64,000 nucleotides of DNA from assembly GCF_024622975.1 (NCBI RefSeq), contig NZ_JANJZT010000007.1, forward strand, positions 1-64,000, read 5' to 3'. Under the pieces are notes generated by a model. That model did not search any database. It saw only the letters and a list, made by a program, of their open reading frames with translations, and was not told the origin of the DNA. Both the position numbers and the translations under genes were made by a program. Below, piece after piece: positions 24,835 to 33,677 of this stretch. How positions within the stretch are numbered: position 1 is the stretch's first letter; every line of letters begins with the position of its first letter. Source of the DNA: Blautia caecimuris. GTDB lineage: Bacteria > Bacillota > Clostridia > Lachnospirales > Lachnospiraceae.

Positions 24835-25401
24835 TTATTTGTCAGGTACATCCTGATACTGTCTCACATAACTGTTATTTGACATGCTGTATGTCTTTTT
24901 CTGTTCCTCTCCGGGATAGTTCATTCCCAGCCGTCCAATGGCTATTTTTTTGATCCTGTTCAGATCCACGCTGGAATTCACCTGACTTTCATAGGCATTG
25001 TTTTCTTCCCTCAGTTCACTGAGTTCCGATTCCAGCACTGCCACATTTTTGATACGGCCTGTAATATCCGCTCTGAGCTGCAGATAATTCACACAGCAGA
25101 ACAGAACTGCCACAGAGATCACTACCAGAAAAAAAACAAATCCCCGCCCCATGCTCATGGCTTTCTGACGGTTTCTCATTGTTTCTCTGCTGACTGCATG
25201 TGCACGGCGCGCCGTTTTTGCCGAAGAAGCTTTTGTAGTCTTCCTCTGCCGTCTGTCCTGTGTTCCCCGTACAGCCGGTATGTTTCTTTCAGGTACTTCC
25301 TGCAGACGTCTTACTGTATTTCCATCCACATACATTCCCCGGGCGTTTCTGACATTTTCTCTGCTTCTTCTGGCTGTCACCGCTCTGTTTGTCCTGTCCA
25401 T
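24835..25401 (-). CDS. ftsL: FtsL-like septum protein
   Basis: 188 residues. A long Arg-rich cytoplasmic region (about residues 1-84) is followed by one membrane helix (GFVFFLVVISVAVLFCCVNY). An extracellular coiled coil follows (RIKNVAVLESELSELREENN), then DLNRIKKIAIGRLGMNYPGE, which matches the FtsL/DivIC end motif. Position between rsmH and the transpeptidases is the standard place for ftsL. FtsL forms a complex with DivIC and DivIB. Sequence conservation in this family is low, so the call rests on topology and context. Confidence 0.85.
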   Translation of the reverse strand: MDRTNRAVTARRSRENVRNARGMYVDGNTVRRLQEVPERNIPAVRGTQDRRQRKTTKASSAKTARRAHAVSRETMRNRQKAMSMGRGFVFFLVVISVAVLFCCVNYLQLRADITGRIKNVAVLESELSELREENNAYESQVNSSVDLNRIKKIAIGRLGMNYPGEEQKKTYSMSNNSYVRQYQDVPDK

Positions 25402-25410
25402 TTTCTATCA

Positions 25411-26385
25411 CTAACTTTCCTTAACATTCACTAAATCTTCCTGCTGCTCCACTCTGCGTTCAAATATACGCAGCTTGGCGCTCTTTGACCGGGAATTATC
25501 CTCCAGTTCCGCTGCTCCGGGCAAGATCGGTTTCCTGGTGATCACTTTTCCCATGGACTTCCTGCCGCACACACATACCGGAAAATCCGGAGGGCAGGTA
25601 CAGGGATTTTCATTTTTGCGGAAAATAGTCTTGACGATCCTGTCTTCAAGAGAATGGAATGTAATAATACAGATCCTTCCTCCATCTCCCAGCATCCCGA
25701 TCATTCCGTCCAAAGACTCCCTGAGTACATCCAGTTCTCTGTTCAGCTCGATACGGACAGCCTGAAAGGTTCTCTTTGCAGGATGTCCTCCCGCTGCCTG
25801 AATCTTCATGGGAATCGCACGGCGGATAATTTCCGTCAGTTCTCCCGTAGTCTGTATTGGCTTTTCCTGTCTGGCAGCCACAATATGTTTTGCAATATTC
25901 TTCGCAAATTTATCTTCACCGTAATCACGAATGATCCGGTACAACTCTTTTTCTTCGTAACCATTGATAATATCAGCTGCTGTACGGGTCTGTCTCTGAT
26001 CCATACGCATGTCAAGAGGCGCGTCTACCCTGTAAGTGAATCCGCGCTCCTCATTGTCAAGCTGGTAGGAAGATACTCCCAGATCCAGCAATATTCCGTC
26101 TACCTGATGAATACCAAGGTTTCTAAGCTCGTTTACCATGTAACAATAATTGCTGCGAATGATCGTCACTCTGTCTTCATAGGCAGCCAGCCTTTCACTC
26201 GCAGCAATTATTGCATCCTGGTCCTGATCTATTCCAATAAATCTCCCCTTGGCAGAAAGTCTGCTGCACACCTCTACGGCATGCCCTGCACCTCCCAGAG
26301 TTCCATCCACGTAGATTCCGTCAGGCTTTACATTCAAACCTTCAATGGTTTCTTCCAGTAATACAGATTTGTGTCTGAATTCCAT
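25411..26385 (-). CDS. rsmH: 16S rRNA (cytosine-1402-N4)-methyltransferase
   Basis: 324 residues starting [20 protein letters not shown] with the SAM site [20 protein letters not shown]. Further family motifs are [20 protein letters not shown] and [19 protein letters not shown], then SLEDRIVK. It methylates C1402 of 16S rRNA. It follows mraZ by 38 bases, the conserved start of the division cluster. GGAGA is upstream of the ATG. Confidence 0.97.
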   Translation of the reverse strand: MEFRHKSVLLEETIEGLNVKPDGIYVDGTLGGAGHAVEVCSRLSAKGRFIGIDQDQDAIIAASERLAAYEDRVTIIRSNYCYMVNELRNLGIHQVDGILLDLGVSSYQLDNEERGFTYRVDAPLDMRMDQRQTRTAADIINGYEEKELYRIIRDYGEDKFAKNIAKHIVAARQEKPIQTTGELTEIIRRAIPMKIQAAGGHPAKRTFQAVRIELNRELDVLRESLDGMIGMLGDGGRICIITFHSLEDRIVKTIFRKNENPCTCPPDFPVCVCGRKSMGKVITRKPILPGAAELEDNSRSKSAKLRIFERRVEQQEDLVNVKES

Positions 26386-26423
26386 ATACGTCTCCTGTGT
26401 TGGATTTACTTCCGGCGTAATAC

Positions 26424-26864
26424 TTAAATGATGATACCCATGTCCTGCATACCCTCTGCAATACTGTCCATATCATCATAATTACAGTTCTCGCTCCACT
26501 TTTCTCTGCTCCAGACTTCAATCCTGTTCAGATTTCCCGTTAAAACCACGTCCTTTTCCAGACCAGCAAACTCCCGAAGCGTCTGAGGCACGAGAATTCT
26601 CCCCTGCTTGTCCAGCTCACACATTGTGGCTCCTGCAACAAAGAATCGTGAGAAGGTTCTTGCATTCTTATTTGTAAGTGGTAAGGCTCTGAGTTTTTCT
26701 TCAAAGGCTTTCCATTCATCCATAGGATAAATTGAAAGACAACCATCCAGTCCCTTGGTCAGAACGAACTCTTCTCCCAAAAGCTCTCTGAACTTCGCCG
26801 GGATGATCAGACGCCCCTTCGCGTCTATTGTATGGTTGTATTCTCCCATGAACATGTAACTCAC
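26424..26864 (-). CDS. mraZ: Transcriptional regulator MraZ
   Basis: 146 residues, two SpoVT/AbrB-like swapped-hairpin repeats: [20 protein letters not shown] and [20 protein letters not shown]. MraZ forms a ring and binds tandem repeats in front of its own gene, repressing the division cluster in the bacteria studied. Six such boxes with 10-base spacing are present at 26935-26989. AGGTG is upstream of the ATG. Confidence 0.97.
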   Translation of the reverse strand: MSYMFMGEYNHTIDAKGRLIIPAKFRELLGEEFVLTKGLDGCLSIYPMDEWKAFEEKLRALPLTNKNARTFSRFFVAGATMCELDKQGRILVPQTLREFAGLEKDVVLTGNLNRIEVWSREKWSENCNYDDMDSIAEGMQDMGIII

Positions 26865-26874
26865 CTACTCTCGC

Positions 26875-26901
26875 AAAGTACGATTCTCCCCTTCGTACTT
26901 T
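26875..26901 (-). promoter_or_regulatory. Hairpin in the mraZ 5' untranslated region
   Basis: A perfect 9-bp stem (AAAGTACGA / TCGTACTTT, arms 26893-26901 and 26875-26883) with a 9-base loop containing AGGGGAG, a Shine-Dalgarno-like run. No T tract follows, so it is not a terminator. The role is unknown. Confidence 0.5.
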
Positions 26902-26934
26902 CCAGCAGAAACGGATGGGTCTGCCATATTCCCT

Positions 26935-26989
26935 CCATTCACTACCACTATTCACCACTTTCTACCACTTATGAACCCATTCTACCCCA
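26935..26989 (-). promoter_or_regulatory. MraZ-box array (operator)
   Basis: Six direct boxes are visible on the minus strand: TGGG (26986-26989), TGGG (26976-26979), GTGG (26965-26968), GTGG (26955-26958), GTGG (26945-26948) and ATGG (26935-26938). The spacing is 10, 11, 10, 10 and 10 bases. MraZ is known to bind three to four such repeats about one helical turn apart. The first boxes overlap the -10 element and the others lie just downstream of the start, consistent with repression. Confidence 0.78.
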
Positions 26990-27007
26990 TTTACTTTGAA
27001 ATTACAA
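26979..27007 (-). promoter_or_regulatory. mraZ / division cluster promoter
   Basis: TTGTAA (27002-27007), a 17-base spacer and TAGAAT (26979-26984) on the minus strand, with predicted start near 26972 inside the MraZ boxes. Confidence 0.68.
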
Positions 27008-27075
27008 GTGGGAATATCAGGTTTTTTATTTTTTCCCTTTAAAAAAATCCGGTCTTTTCCGGCTTTTTCCATCAT

Positions 27076-27115
27076 AAAAAGGATTCTCCGGCAAACCTGC
27101 CACAGAATCCTTTTT
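27076..27115. terminator. Terminator downstream of lgt
   Basis: Arms AAAAAGGATTCT (27076-27087) and AGAATCCTTTTT (27104-27115) form a perfect 12-bp stem with a 16-base loop and A/T flanks usable on both strands. It ends the ychF-lgt transcript before the mraZ promoter. Confidence 0.88.
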
Positions 27116-27151
27116 CGTTGTTATATGCTTTGAAATTTCTCAATCAGCCTG

Positions 27152-28336
27152 TCAAGCTTCCGGCTTTCCCTCAGACATTTTGGAAGGTCTTCCCTGTTCT
27201 GGATCATCCCGTTCAGCTTTCTGCGGCAGTTCTGTATCTTCCGTTTCAGTTTTTTCTGATTCAACTTCTTCAGTTCTGCTGCCTGATCCGGCAGAGACTC
27301 TCTGATCCGTTTTTTCCTCCACTTCTGCATCTTCAGGAACCTCTTTTTCTTCAGTCTCTTTAATTTCGTCTGTGATATCTGTTCCCATAAATTCATGAGA
27401 TACGTCCTCGTAAGTCTGAATATCATCATAATTCAGAACAGCTCTTTTTTCCTCTCTCCTGCGGGCTCTGTGCCTTCCCCGTTTTTTTGTCAGACTTCTG
27501 CGAACAGAAGCCATAATTCCAAACATAACAGCCAGAACAAGCAGAACACACGAGAACACCGGAATCTCTGTTCCCGGAACAGTCACGGGCTCCGGCAGAA
27601 GAAATTCTATCCCTGCCCGTCCAAGACTGTATCCTGCCAGATATCTTAAAAAAATCTCTCCCGGATATTTTCTGTGTTTTGTGTACAGCAGAAGGATCAG
27701 AAAAAGCGCCAGGCACCAGATACTCTCGTACAGAAACAGAGGATGTACCTGTATCCAGGAAATACCGTCTGCTTCTGTCAGATGACCGGCCATCAGCCGG
27801 GAAATCTGAGCCTTATTTACTGCATCTGCAGGAATCTGCATAGCCAGAAGGCTGTCCGTATATTCTCCGAAGCCTTCCCGGTTAAAAAAGTTTCCCCACA
27901 CTGCTATTATCTGCGCTGTCAGAAATCCCATACTGGCAGTATCTGCCACCTGTGCAAAGGAGATTTTCCGGATTTTACAGTAAATTGCTCCAATCAGGAT
28001 TCCGCCTAAAACACCGCCGTATATAGACATTCCGCCATTCCTGATATCCGCAATCTCTATTATTGATTTTCCCGCAAACATCTCCCGGTTCAGAGCCACG
28101 TACATTAGCCGCGCCCCCAACACACCGCCTGCAAAAGCCGGAATCATTGCTTCCAGGCTAAGGTTTGGATCCTCTTTTTGTTTTTTTGCCACAAAAATCA
28201 TTACGGCAAGTCCAAGAAGCATGCCTGCTGCTGTCAGAAGCCCGAAAAAAGTAAGCTCAAATCCGAAAACAGAAACCGATCTTCCCACAAAGCTAAAATC
28301 AATATCCAGATTTGGGAATCGTACTGATGTATTCAT
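27152..28336 (-). CDS. lgt: Prolipoprotein diacylglyceryl transferase with long charged tail
   Basis: 394 residues. About seven membrane segments cover residues 1-285. Family features are GGMSIYGGVLGGILIG, WGNFFNREGFGEYTD (the NFFN/Arg motif that binds phosphatidylglycerol), HPLFLYESIWCLALF and RAGIEFLLPEP. It transfers diacylglycerol to the lipobox Cys of prolipoproteins. In the GG-x-S-x-H-GG motif of E. coli this protein has Tyr instead of His. After the last helix comes a ~110-residue cytoplasmic tail, first basic then Glu-rich, not needed by the family. It follows ychF by 12 bases. Confidence 0.93.
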   Translation of the reverse strand: MNTSVRFPNLDIDFSFVGRSVSVFGFELTFFGLLTAAGMLLGLAVMIFVAKKQKEDPNLSLEAMIPAFAGGVLGARLMYVALNREMFAGKSIIEIADIRNGGMSIYGGVLGGILIGAIYCKIRKISFAQVADTASMGFLTAQIIAVWGNFFNREGFGEYTDSLLAMQIPADAVNKAQISRLMAGHLTEADGISWIQVHPLFLYESIWCLALFLILLLYTKHRKYPGEIFLRYLAGYSLGRAGIEFLLPEPVTVPGTEIPVFSCVLLVLAVMFGIMASVRRSLTKKRGRHRARRREEKRAVLNYDDIQTYEDVSHEFMGTDITDEIKETEEKEVPEDAEVEEKTDQRVSAGSGSRTEEVESEKTETEDTELPQKAERDDPEQGRPSKMSEGKPEA

Positions 28337-28348
28337 ACACGCACCTGC

Positions 28349-29446
28349 TTATACATTGAAACGGAACAGGATCACATCTCCGTCCTGAACCACATATTCC
28401 TTTCCTTCCATACGAACCAGGCCTTTTTCTCTGGCTCCTGCATAAGAGCCGCAGTCCAGAAGATCCTGATAATTTACAACCTCTGCCTTGATAAATCCAC
28501 GCTCAAAATCTGTGTGGATCTTTCCTGCTGCCTGAGGCGCTTTTGTTCCGATCTTAATGGTCCATGCTCTTGTTTCATCCTCTCCTGAGGTCAGGAAGCT
28601 CATCAGACCCAGAAGGCGATAGCTTGCGCGAACCAGCTTTTCAAGACCGGACTCTGTCAGCCCGAGATCCTCCAGGAACATTTTTCTCTCATCATCATCC
28701 AGCTCGGAAATTTCTTCCTCAATTCCTGCACAGATCACAAAAACTTCACTGTTCTGCTGAACCGCATAATCCTTCACTGCCTTTACATGAGGATTGGACG
28801 CTCCGTCGTCTGCCAGCTCGTCCTCAGCCACATTTGCCGCATAGATCACCGGCTTCCAGGTCAGAAGATTATAAGTTCCCATCCAGGCTTCCTCATCTTC
28901 TGTTTCCAGTTCCATAGTGATTGCCAGTTTTCCGTCTTCCAGATGAGCCTTTATTTTCTGAAGAAAGTCAAGCTCTTTGGCTGCTTCCTTATCCATTCTA
29001 GCTGTTTTTGTAACCTTTGCGATTCTTCTTTCCAGAATTTCAAGGTCAGAGAATACAAGCTCCAGATTAATAGTCTCAATATCACGGATCGGATCAATAC
29101 TTCCATCTACATGGATCACATTCGGATCCTCAAAACAGCGCACCACATGGACAATAGCGTCTACTTCACGGATGTTTGCCAGAAACTGATTTCCCAGACC
29201 CTCGCCCTTGGACGCTCCTTTTACAAGTCCTGCAATATCCACAAATTCGATCACTGCCGGGGTTACTTTTTTGGAATGGTAAAAATCTCCCAGAAGCTTC
29301 AGTCTCTCATCCGGAACTGTAACCACGCCTACATTGGGATCAATGGTGCAGAAGGGATAGTTGGCTGACTCCGCTCCTGCTTTTGTTAAAGAATTAAAAA
29401 GTGTACTTTTGCCTACGTTAGGAAGGCCGACGATTCCAAGCTTCAT
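28349..29446 (-). CDS. ychF: Redox-regulated ATPase/GTPase YchF (EngD)
   Basis: 365 residues, normal length, starting [20 protein letters not shown] (NVGKS P-loop). Family features are [39 protein letters not shown] and the C-terminal TGS-like domain ([20 protein letters not shown], then [13 protein letters not shown]). It is an Obg-family NTPase that binds ribosomes. AGGAGG upstream fixes the start. Confidence 0.97.
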   Translation of the reverse strand: MKLGIVGLPNVGKSTLFNSLTKAGAESANYPFCTIDPNVGVVTVPDERLKLLGDFYHSKKVTPAVIEFVDIAGLVKGASKGEGLGNQFLANIREVDAIVHVVRCFEDPNVIHVDGSIDPIRDIETINLELVFSDLEILERRIAKVTKTARMDKEAAKELDFLQKIKAHLEDGKLAITMELETEDEEAWMGTYNLLTWKPVIYAANVAEDELADDGASNPHVKAVKDYAVQQNSEVFVICAGIEEEISELDDDERKMFLEDLGLTESGLEKLVRASYRLLGLMSFLTSGEDETRAWTIKIGTKAPQAAGKIHTDFERGFIKAEVVNYQDLLDCGSYAGAREKGLVRMEGKEYVVQDGDVILFRFNV

Positions 29447-29533
29447 GTTTTATATTTCCTCCTACAAATCTTTTGACTGTTTTTCAGCATAATAACCGCT
29501 TTCTTTTCAGGAAGCCTTAATACATTGCCTTAT

Positions 29534-29562
29534 ATTTTACCATACCATAATATCTTTGTGAA
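29534..29562 (-). promoter_or_regulatory. ychF-lgt promoter
   Basis: TTCACA (29557-29562), a 17-base spacer and TAAAAT (29534-29539) on the minus strand, about 90 bases upstream of ychF. Confidence 0.55.
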
Positions 29563-29613
29563 TATTCAGTTTAAAATTCCGCCACATTTCTTATCTCTCT
29601 TATATTTGGTTAT

Positions 29614-29654
29614 ATCAAAATACACCCAAGCAGCAATTTTCAACTACCTGGGTG
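29614..29654 (-). terminator. Terminator of the toxin-antitoxin-like islet
   Basis: On the minus strand CACCCA (29654-29649) pairs with TGGGTG (29628-29623), extended by further pairs with wobbles to about 12 bp. It is followed by TATTTTGATAT. It lies just after the DUF4411 stop. Confidence 0.65.
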
Positions 29655-29668
29655 CAATTCACTTTTTA

Positions 29669-30193
29669 TTAAATTTTCATCTTGAGTTGGCGCATCATAT
29701 GATATAAAGTATGCACTTCTACATTAAAGTGTTTCGCAACATCCGGTATCTTCACACGTCCACATTTATTCTTAACATTTAATGGTCCTGCGGACTGTTC
29801 AAAGGTAATCAATTTATATCCTTTCGCAGCAGCTGCTGCAATCAACCATGGATCGGCAACCTCATTTCTAGCCCAATCATTCAAACCCTTTTCATTGTAA
29901 AAACCACATTCTTGAATATATTGAATTACTTCTGCATATTTAGGGATTATTTCTGAATCAACATGATTACAAACCTGAAATTCATGTTTTCTTTCAGATA
30001 CCCACTGTTTTAACTCATCCTGCCCCTTATCAATTTCAGCTTTTACCATATCAAGCAGAACTATATTACCTGCTTTTATCTTTTCTTCAAAAATTCCCCA
30101 AAATGAAGGAATCAAATCATAAGCATAAAAGAACCTTGACGCTGTCATCAATGTATTTGCATCAATCAAAAATTTTTCTGATGAATTTACCAT
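29669..30193 (-). CDS. DUF4411 (PIN-like) protein, putative toxin
   Basis: 174 residues. The start KFLIDANTLMTASRFFYAYD carries the first conserved Asp of PIN-like RNases, MVKAEIDKGQDELKQW a conserved Glu, and EVADPWLIAAAAAKGYKLIT a late Asp, ending with VKIPDVAKHFNV. This matches DUF4411, proteins usually encoded next to an ImmA/IrrE protein and predicted to be PIN-domain toxins. The ATG at 30193 overlaps the stop of the upstream gene (ATGGTAA), indicating coupled translation. Base composition is visibly more AT-rich than the neighbours, suggesting acquisition. Confidence 0.82.
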   Translation of the reverse strand: MVNSSEKFLIDANTLMTASRFFYAYDLIPSFWGIFEEKIKAGNIVLLDMVKAEIDKGQDELKQWVSERKHEFQVCNHVDSEIIPKYAEVIQYIQECGFYNEKGLNDWARNEVADPWLIAAAAAKGYKLITFEQSAGPLNVKNKCGRVKIPDVAKHFNVEVHTLYHMMRQLKMKI

Positions 30194-31350
30194 AAAACAC
30201 ATCCAAGTCCACTTGCAACTTCAGAAAATGTTTTGCTAGTAGTATTCGTTAATCGGTAAGCTTCCGTAAAAGAAGTTCTACCACTATTTACACTTTCACA
30301 TAATGCACGTACAAAAACACTATCTAATTTGCTACGAGCAACTCTGTAATAATCACCACCAGAACTTCCCTCTTTTTTTGCTTGAATGTACGCTTCAATA
30401 GCATCTGCTATCACCCGATCATATACGCTCTTATCAATCGTCTTATTATCTAAAGCTCTACGAGCAATGACACTGCCACTACAACGGAACATTCTGGCAA
30501 GTACCTTAATCCTTTCATGTATATCGTCATTTGTATTACTATTCCATTTTTGAAGAAACACATTTTCCGGTACCATTAACTCTCCCGCTACCGCATTGCA
30601 AATAAACTCAATCGGCTTTGTTTCATTTATAGAATATCTTCTGTCATTATATAAATCGTTTTCTCCAATCCAAAGATGTACCGTCTCATGAAACAAGGAA
30701 AATAATTTTCCACCTGCAGAATCTGCACCATTTATAAAAATCAACGGTGCCCATTCATTTACCATTGCAAACGCTCTAAATTCATTTACATCTAATACTC
30801 GATGGGTATTTTTACCAACAATACCATTCATCATCACAACAATTCCACAATCTTCCAAAAGCTTTCTTACCTTATTGAATGCTTCAGAAGAATCAGCACA
30901 TGTCCCATACCATTCAACAGTAAGTCCTAAATCGTTACGAATTGTATCTGCGATTATCTTTATGTCTGTGAAATCTTTTAAGCTTCCAACAACATTAATT
31001 ACATCATAATTCCATTCTTTTCGATAATCAATCATCCATTCCTGAACTGCTTCCATCTCACGAATAGTGTCAATTAAATTCCGACTTGGATTTGTTAGTT
31101 CTATACTATCAAGCGTTCTATATTCTAATAAACTAATCTGTTCAACTGGCGGTGTCTGCAAAAAGAAATATCCTAGCGGAATGTGAGATTTTTTACTGAA
31201 ATCTTCTATCTGATTAAAAGTCGGACGTTTTGTGCCATCAAGCCATTGCTTGATATTTTCCATAAGCTTTGTACCCAACTTTTCTTCGCTAGTTTGACTA
31301 AGTGCCCAGCTAATGATCGCCGGCTGTACATTCGCATTTACTGTTGGCAT
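30187..31350 (-). CDS. ImmA/IrrE family metallo-endopeptidase with XRE-like N-terminus, putative antitoxin
   Basis: 387 residues from the ATG at 31350 (AAGGAGG upstream). The N-terminal ~75 residues resemble a helix-turn-helix (ISWALSQTSEEKLGTKLMEN, QWLDGTKRPTFNQIEDFSKK). The protease domain has LFSLFHETVHLWIG with the HExxH zinc motif and a later CNAVAGELMVPENVF. In paired systems this protein is thought to control the partner toxin by binding DNA or by proteolysis. The pair DUF4411 plus COG2856 is a recurrent type II toxin-antitoxin arrangement. AT-rich codon use sets it apart from ychF and thiN. Confidence 0.85.
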   Translation of the reverse strand: MPTVNANVQPAIISWALSQTSEEKLGTKLMENIKQWLDGTKRPTFNQIEDFSKKSHIPLGYFFLQTPPVEQISLLEYRTLDSIELTNPSRNLIDTIREMEAVQEWMIDYRKEWNYDVINVVGSLKDFTDIKIIADTIRNDLGLTVEWYGTCADSSEAFNKVRKLLEDCGIVVMMNGIVGKNTHRVLDVNEFRAFAMVNEWAPLIFINGADSAGGKLFSLFHETVHLWIGENDLYNDRRYSINETKPIEFICNAVAGELMVPENVFLQKWNSNTNDDIHERIKVLARMFRCSGSVIARRALDNKTIDKSVYDRVIADAIEAYIQAKKEGSSGGDYYRVARSKLDSVFVRALCESVNSGRTSFTEAYRLTNTTSKTFSEVASGLGCVLW

Positions 31351-31368
31351 AATACCTCCTCCTTCCAC

Positions 31369-31384
31369 CTATACTTAATTATAG
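31369..31384. promoter_or_regulatory. Near-palindrome over the -10 box of the islet promoter
   Basis: A 16-base near-palindrome (CTATACTTAATTATAG on the plus strand, 2 mismatches to perfect symmetry) covers the minus-strand TATAAT (31378-31383) about 30 bases before the ImmA/IrrE gene. It is a plausible autoregulation operator. Confidence 0.45.
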
Positions 31385-31448
31385 TATATCAAGAGTTTGT
31401 CAGAAACACTACTTTTTTATAAACTTTTAAAATTTTATATTGTTACAT

Positions 31449-32120
31449 TCAATCCCCTGTCATCAGCATAAGAAGGGTTCCTTCTTCAAATTCGACCACA
31501 GCCTCCTCTTCGGCAATCTCATTGCTGACCGTAAGGCCGCTGTCAGATGCTGTCAGATAATGACGGTTCAGAGGATATTTAAAGCCTTTAAGAGTAAGTC
31601 CGGGTACGTCTCCTCCAATGGAAAAAAAGGACACATATTTTCCAAACTGTTCCGACCGTTTCAGCACAGTTCCGCTTTCAATAAGTTTCATATAATTCCA
31701 GGGATCCGCAAGGATGATCTCACAGCCCCTCTCCCTTCCCAGAACAAGAAGCCCGAAATTTGCAAGAAGATGATCCACTCTGTTTCCTGTGGCGGCCAGG
31801 ATGATCATTTGCTTCACGCCTCTGTCCATAGCCAGGCAGGCTGCCGACTGAGTATCCGAATCATCCTTTTCCGGGCGAAGCCTGATGATCTCCGTATTGC
31901 TAAGTGTTTCCAGAAATTTTCTTCCGCTTTCCGAAAGGCTGTCAAAATCTCCTACTGCAATATGCGGAACAAGCCCTGTTTTTTCAAAGAATTCCAATCC
32001 TCTGTCTGCTGCGATCAGGAAAGTATTTTCATCTGTATTTTTTTTCAAAAAATCGAGGGCAAAATCTGTATTGATATTGCCCCCGCTTACAATGACTGCG
32101 TTTTTCATGATATGTCTCAT
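31449..32120 (-). CDS. thiN: Thiamine diphosphokinase
   Basis: 223 residues. NAVIVSGGNINTDFALDFLK, NTFLIAADRGLEFFEKTGLV, PHIAVGDFDSLSESG and RLRPEKDDSDTQSAACLAM are the conserved thiamin pyrophosphokinase blocks (GDFDS and KDDSDTQ bind ATP/Mg). It converts thiamine to thiamine diphosphate. The start ATG at 32120 overlaps the rpe stop as ATGA, supporting it over the internal ATG at 32108. It is the last gene of the priA-thiN operon. Confidence 0.93.
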   Translation of the reverse strand: MRHIMKNAVIVSGGNINTDFALDFLKKNTDENTFLIAADRGLEFFEKTGLVPHIAVGDFDSLSESGRKFLETLSNTEIIRLRPEKDDSDTQSAACLAMDRGVKQMIILAATGNRVDHLLANFGLLVLGRERGCEIILADPWNYMKLIESGTVLKRSEQFGKYVSFFSIGGDVPGLTLKGFKYPLNRHYLTASDSGLTVSNEIAEEEAVVEFEEGTLLMLMTGD

Positions 32121-32791
32121 TCAATCTCTTCTTTAATATGCTGCATTCTTTTTGTAATATGTTTTACATTGGAAGCAAGATCCCCATTAAATACATAGGA
32201 ACCTGCCACAAGGAGATTGGCACCGGCCTTCATAACTGTTTCCATTGTTTCATCATTGATTCCGCCGTCAACCTGAATATCAACATCCGCATGCTCTCTG
32301 TCAATCAGTTCACGAAGCTCTTCAATCTTTTCTGTGCACTCGTTCAGATATTTCTGTCCGCCAAAGCCCGGCTGTACTGTCATGACAAGAACCATATCCA
32401 CATCATCAAGCAGATGGCTGATATCATTTACCGGAGTTGCCGGCTTGATGGAAACGCCAACCTTTACTCCTGCATCACGGATCAGCTCAATGGCACGTTC
32501 CAGATCTTCACATGCCTCGGCATGTACAGTAATAGAATCTGCTCCACAGTCTACAAAGTCCTGAATGTAACGTTCCGGAGCAGATACCATCAGATGTACG
32601 TCAAAAAACATCTTTGACTCTTTTCGGATAGAACGGATCACCGGCATTCCAAAAGAGATACTTGGAACAAAATCTCCATCCATAACATCAATGTGAAGCC
32701 ATTTTACGCCTTCCTCTTCCAGAGTCTGTATCTGCTGACCCAGACGGTTAAAATCTGCTGATAAAATTGAGGGACACAAATGATAGTCCAT
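32117..32791 (-). CDS. rpe: Ribulose-phosphate 3-epimerase
   Basis: 224 residues, starting MDYHLCPSILSADFNRLGQQ with WLHIDVMDGDFVPSISFG (metal ligands His, Asp), FFDVHLMVSAPERYI, VMTVQPGFGGQKYL and VDGGINDETM. A complete TIM-barrel epimerase of the pentose phosphate pathway that interconverts ribulose-5-P and xylulose-5-P. It is between rsgA and thiN in the conserved Firmicute order. Confidence 0.97.
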   Translation of the reverse strand: MDYHLCPSILSADFNRLGQQIQTLEEEGVKWLHIDVMDGDFVPSISFGMPVIRSIRKESKMFFDVHLMVSAPERYIQDFVDCGADSITVHAEACEDLERAIELIRDAGVKVGVSIKPATPVNDISHLLDDVDMVLVMTVQPGFGGQKYLNECTEKIEELRELIDREHADVDIQVDGGINDETMETVMKAGANLLVAGSYVFNGDLASNVKHITKRMQHIKEEIE

Positions 32792-32795
32792 GTAA

Positions 32796-33674
32796 TCAAT
32801 ATCTCCTTTTCTCTTTTAATTCTTCATATAATCCTAAATAGTCCTCATATCTGAGACGGCTGATCTCTCCTGCCTCAAGGGCTTCCTTTACACGGCAGCC
32901 CGGCTCATGGATATGTCTGCATCCCAGAAAGCGACACTGATCATCGTATTTTCGGAACTCAGGAAAATAATCCTTCAGTTCCTGTTCTTCCATATCTGTA
33001 AGATACAGGGACGAGAATCCCGGCGTATCCATAAGATAGGTGTTTTCTCCTGCAGGAATCACCTGGGAATGACGGGTAGTATGTTTGCCCCTCTTCAGCT
33101 TCCTGCTGATTTCTCCTGTCTCCATCTGAACTTCCTTCTGAAGAAGATTTGTCAGAGAAGATTTTCCTACTCCCGAGGGGCCTGCCACAACTGTGGTCTT
33201 TCCTTTCAGGATTTTATATATTTCCTCAAGCCCTTCTTCCTTAAGAGCACTGGATAAAAGAACCTGATATCCGCAGCCGGTATAGGTATCATAAAGCTTT
33301 CGGATCTCTGTTTCCTCTGCCAGGTCTTTTTTATTGAAGCAGATCACTGCCGGAACACCGGCCTGCTCCATCATAATCAGGAATCTGTCAAGAAGCATAA
33401 AATTCGGTTTTGGATCATCCATGGCAAAAATCACAAATGCCTGATCCACATTTGCCACTGCGGGACGGATCAGAGAATTTTTGCGGGGGAGGATCTTTAC
33501 CAGATTCCCCTCTGCTTTTTCCTGATCCAGCACAGTAATTTCCACATTGTCACCTACCAAAGGCTTCTGATTGTCCTTGCGGAAAATCCCCCTTGCCCTG
33601 CATTCATAAACATTGCCGTCTTTCGCATGTACATAATAAAAACCGGCAATTCCTTTTATGATCTTACCTTCCAT
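32796..33674 (-). CDS. rsgA: Small ribosomal subunit biogenesis GTPase RsgA
   Basis: 292 residues: an N-terminal OB-fold (IIKGIAGFYYVHAKDGNVYE) and a circularly permuted GTPase with ICFNKKDL (G4) before GPSGVGKSSLTNLL (G1) and DTPGFSS (G3). The C-terminal zinc knuckle is CRFLGCRHIHEPGC. It releases late assembly factors from 30S subunits. The ATG follows the pknB stop by three bases. Confidence 0.97.
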   Translation of the reverse strand: MEGKIIKGIAGFYYVHAKDGNVYECRARGIFRKDNQKPLVGDNVEITVLDQEKAEGNLVKILPRKNSLIRPAVANVDQAFVIFAMDDPKPNFMLLDRFLIMMEQAGVPAVICFNKKDLAEETEIRKLYDTYTGCGYQVLLSSALKEEGLEEIYKILKGKTTVVAGPSGVGKSSLTNLLQKEVQMETGEISRKLKRGKHTTRHSQVIPAGENTYLMDTPGFSSLYLTDMEEQELKDYFPEFRKYDDQCRFLGCRHIHEPGCRVKEALEAGEISRLRYEDYLGLYEELKEKRRY

Positions 33675-33677
33675 GCA

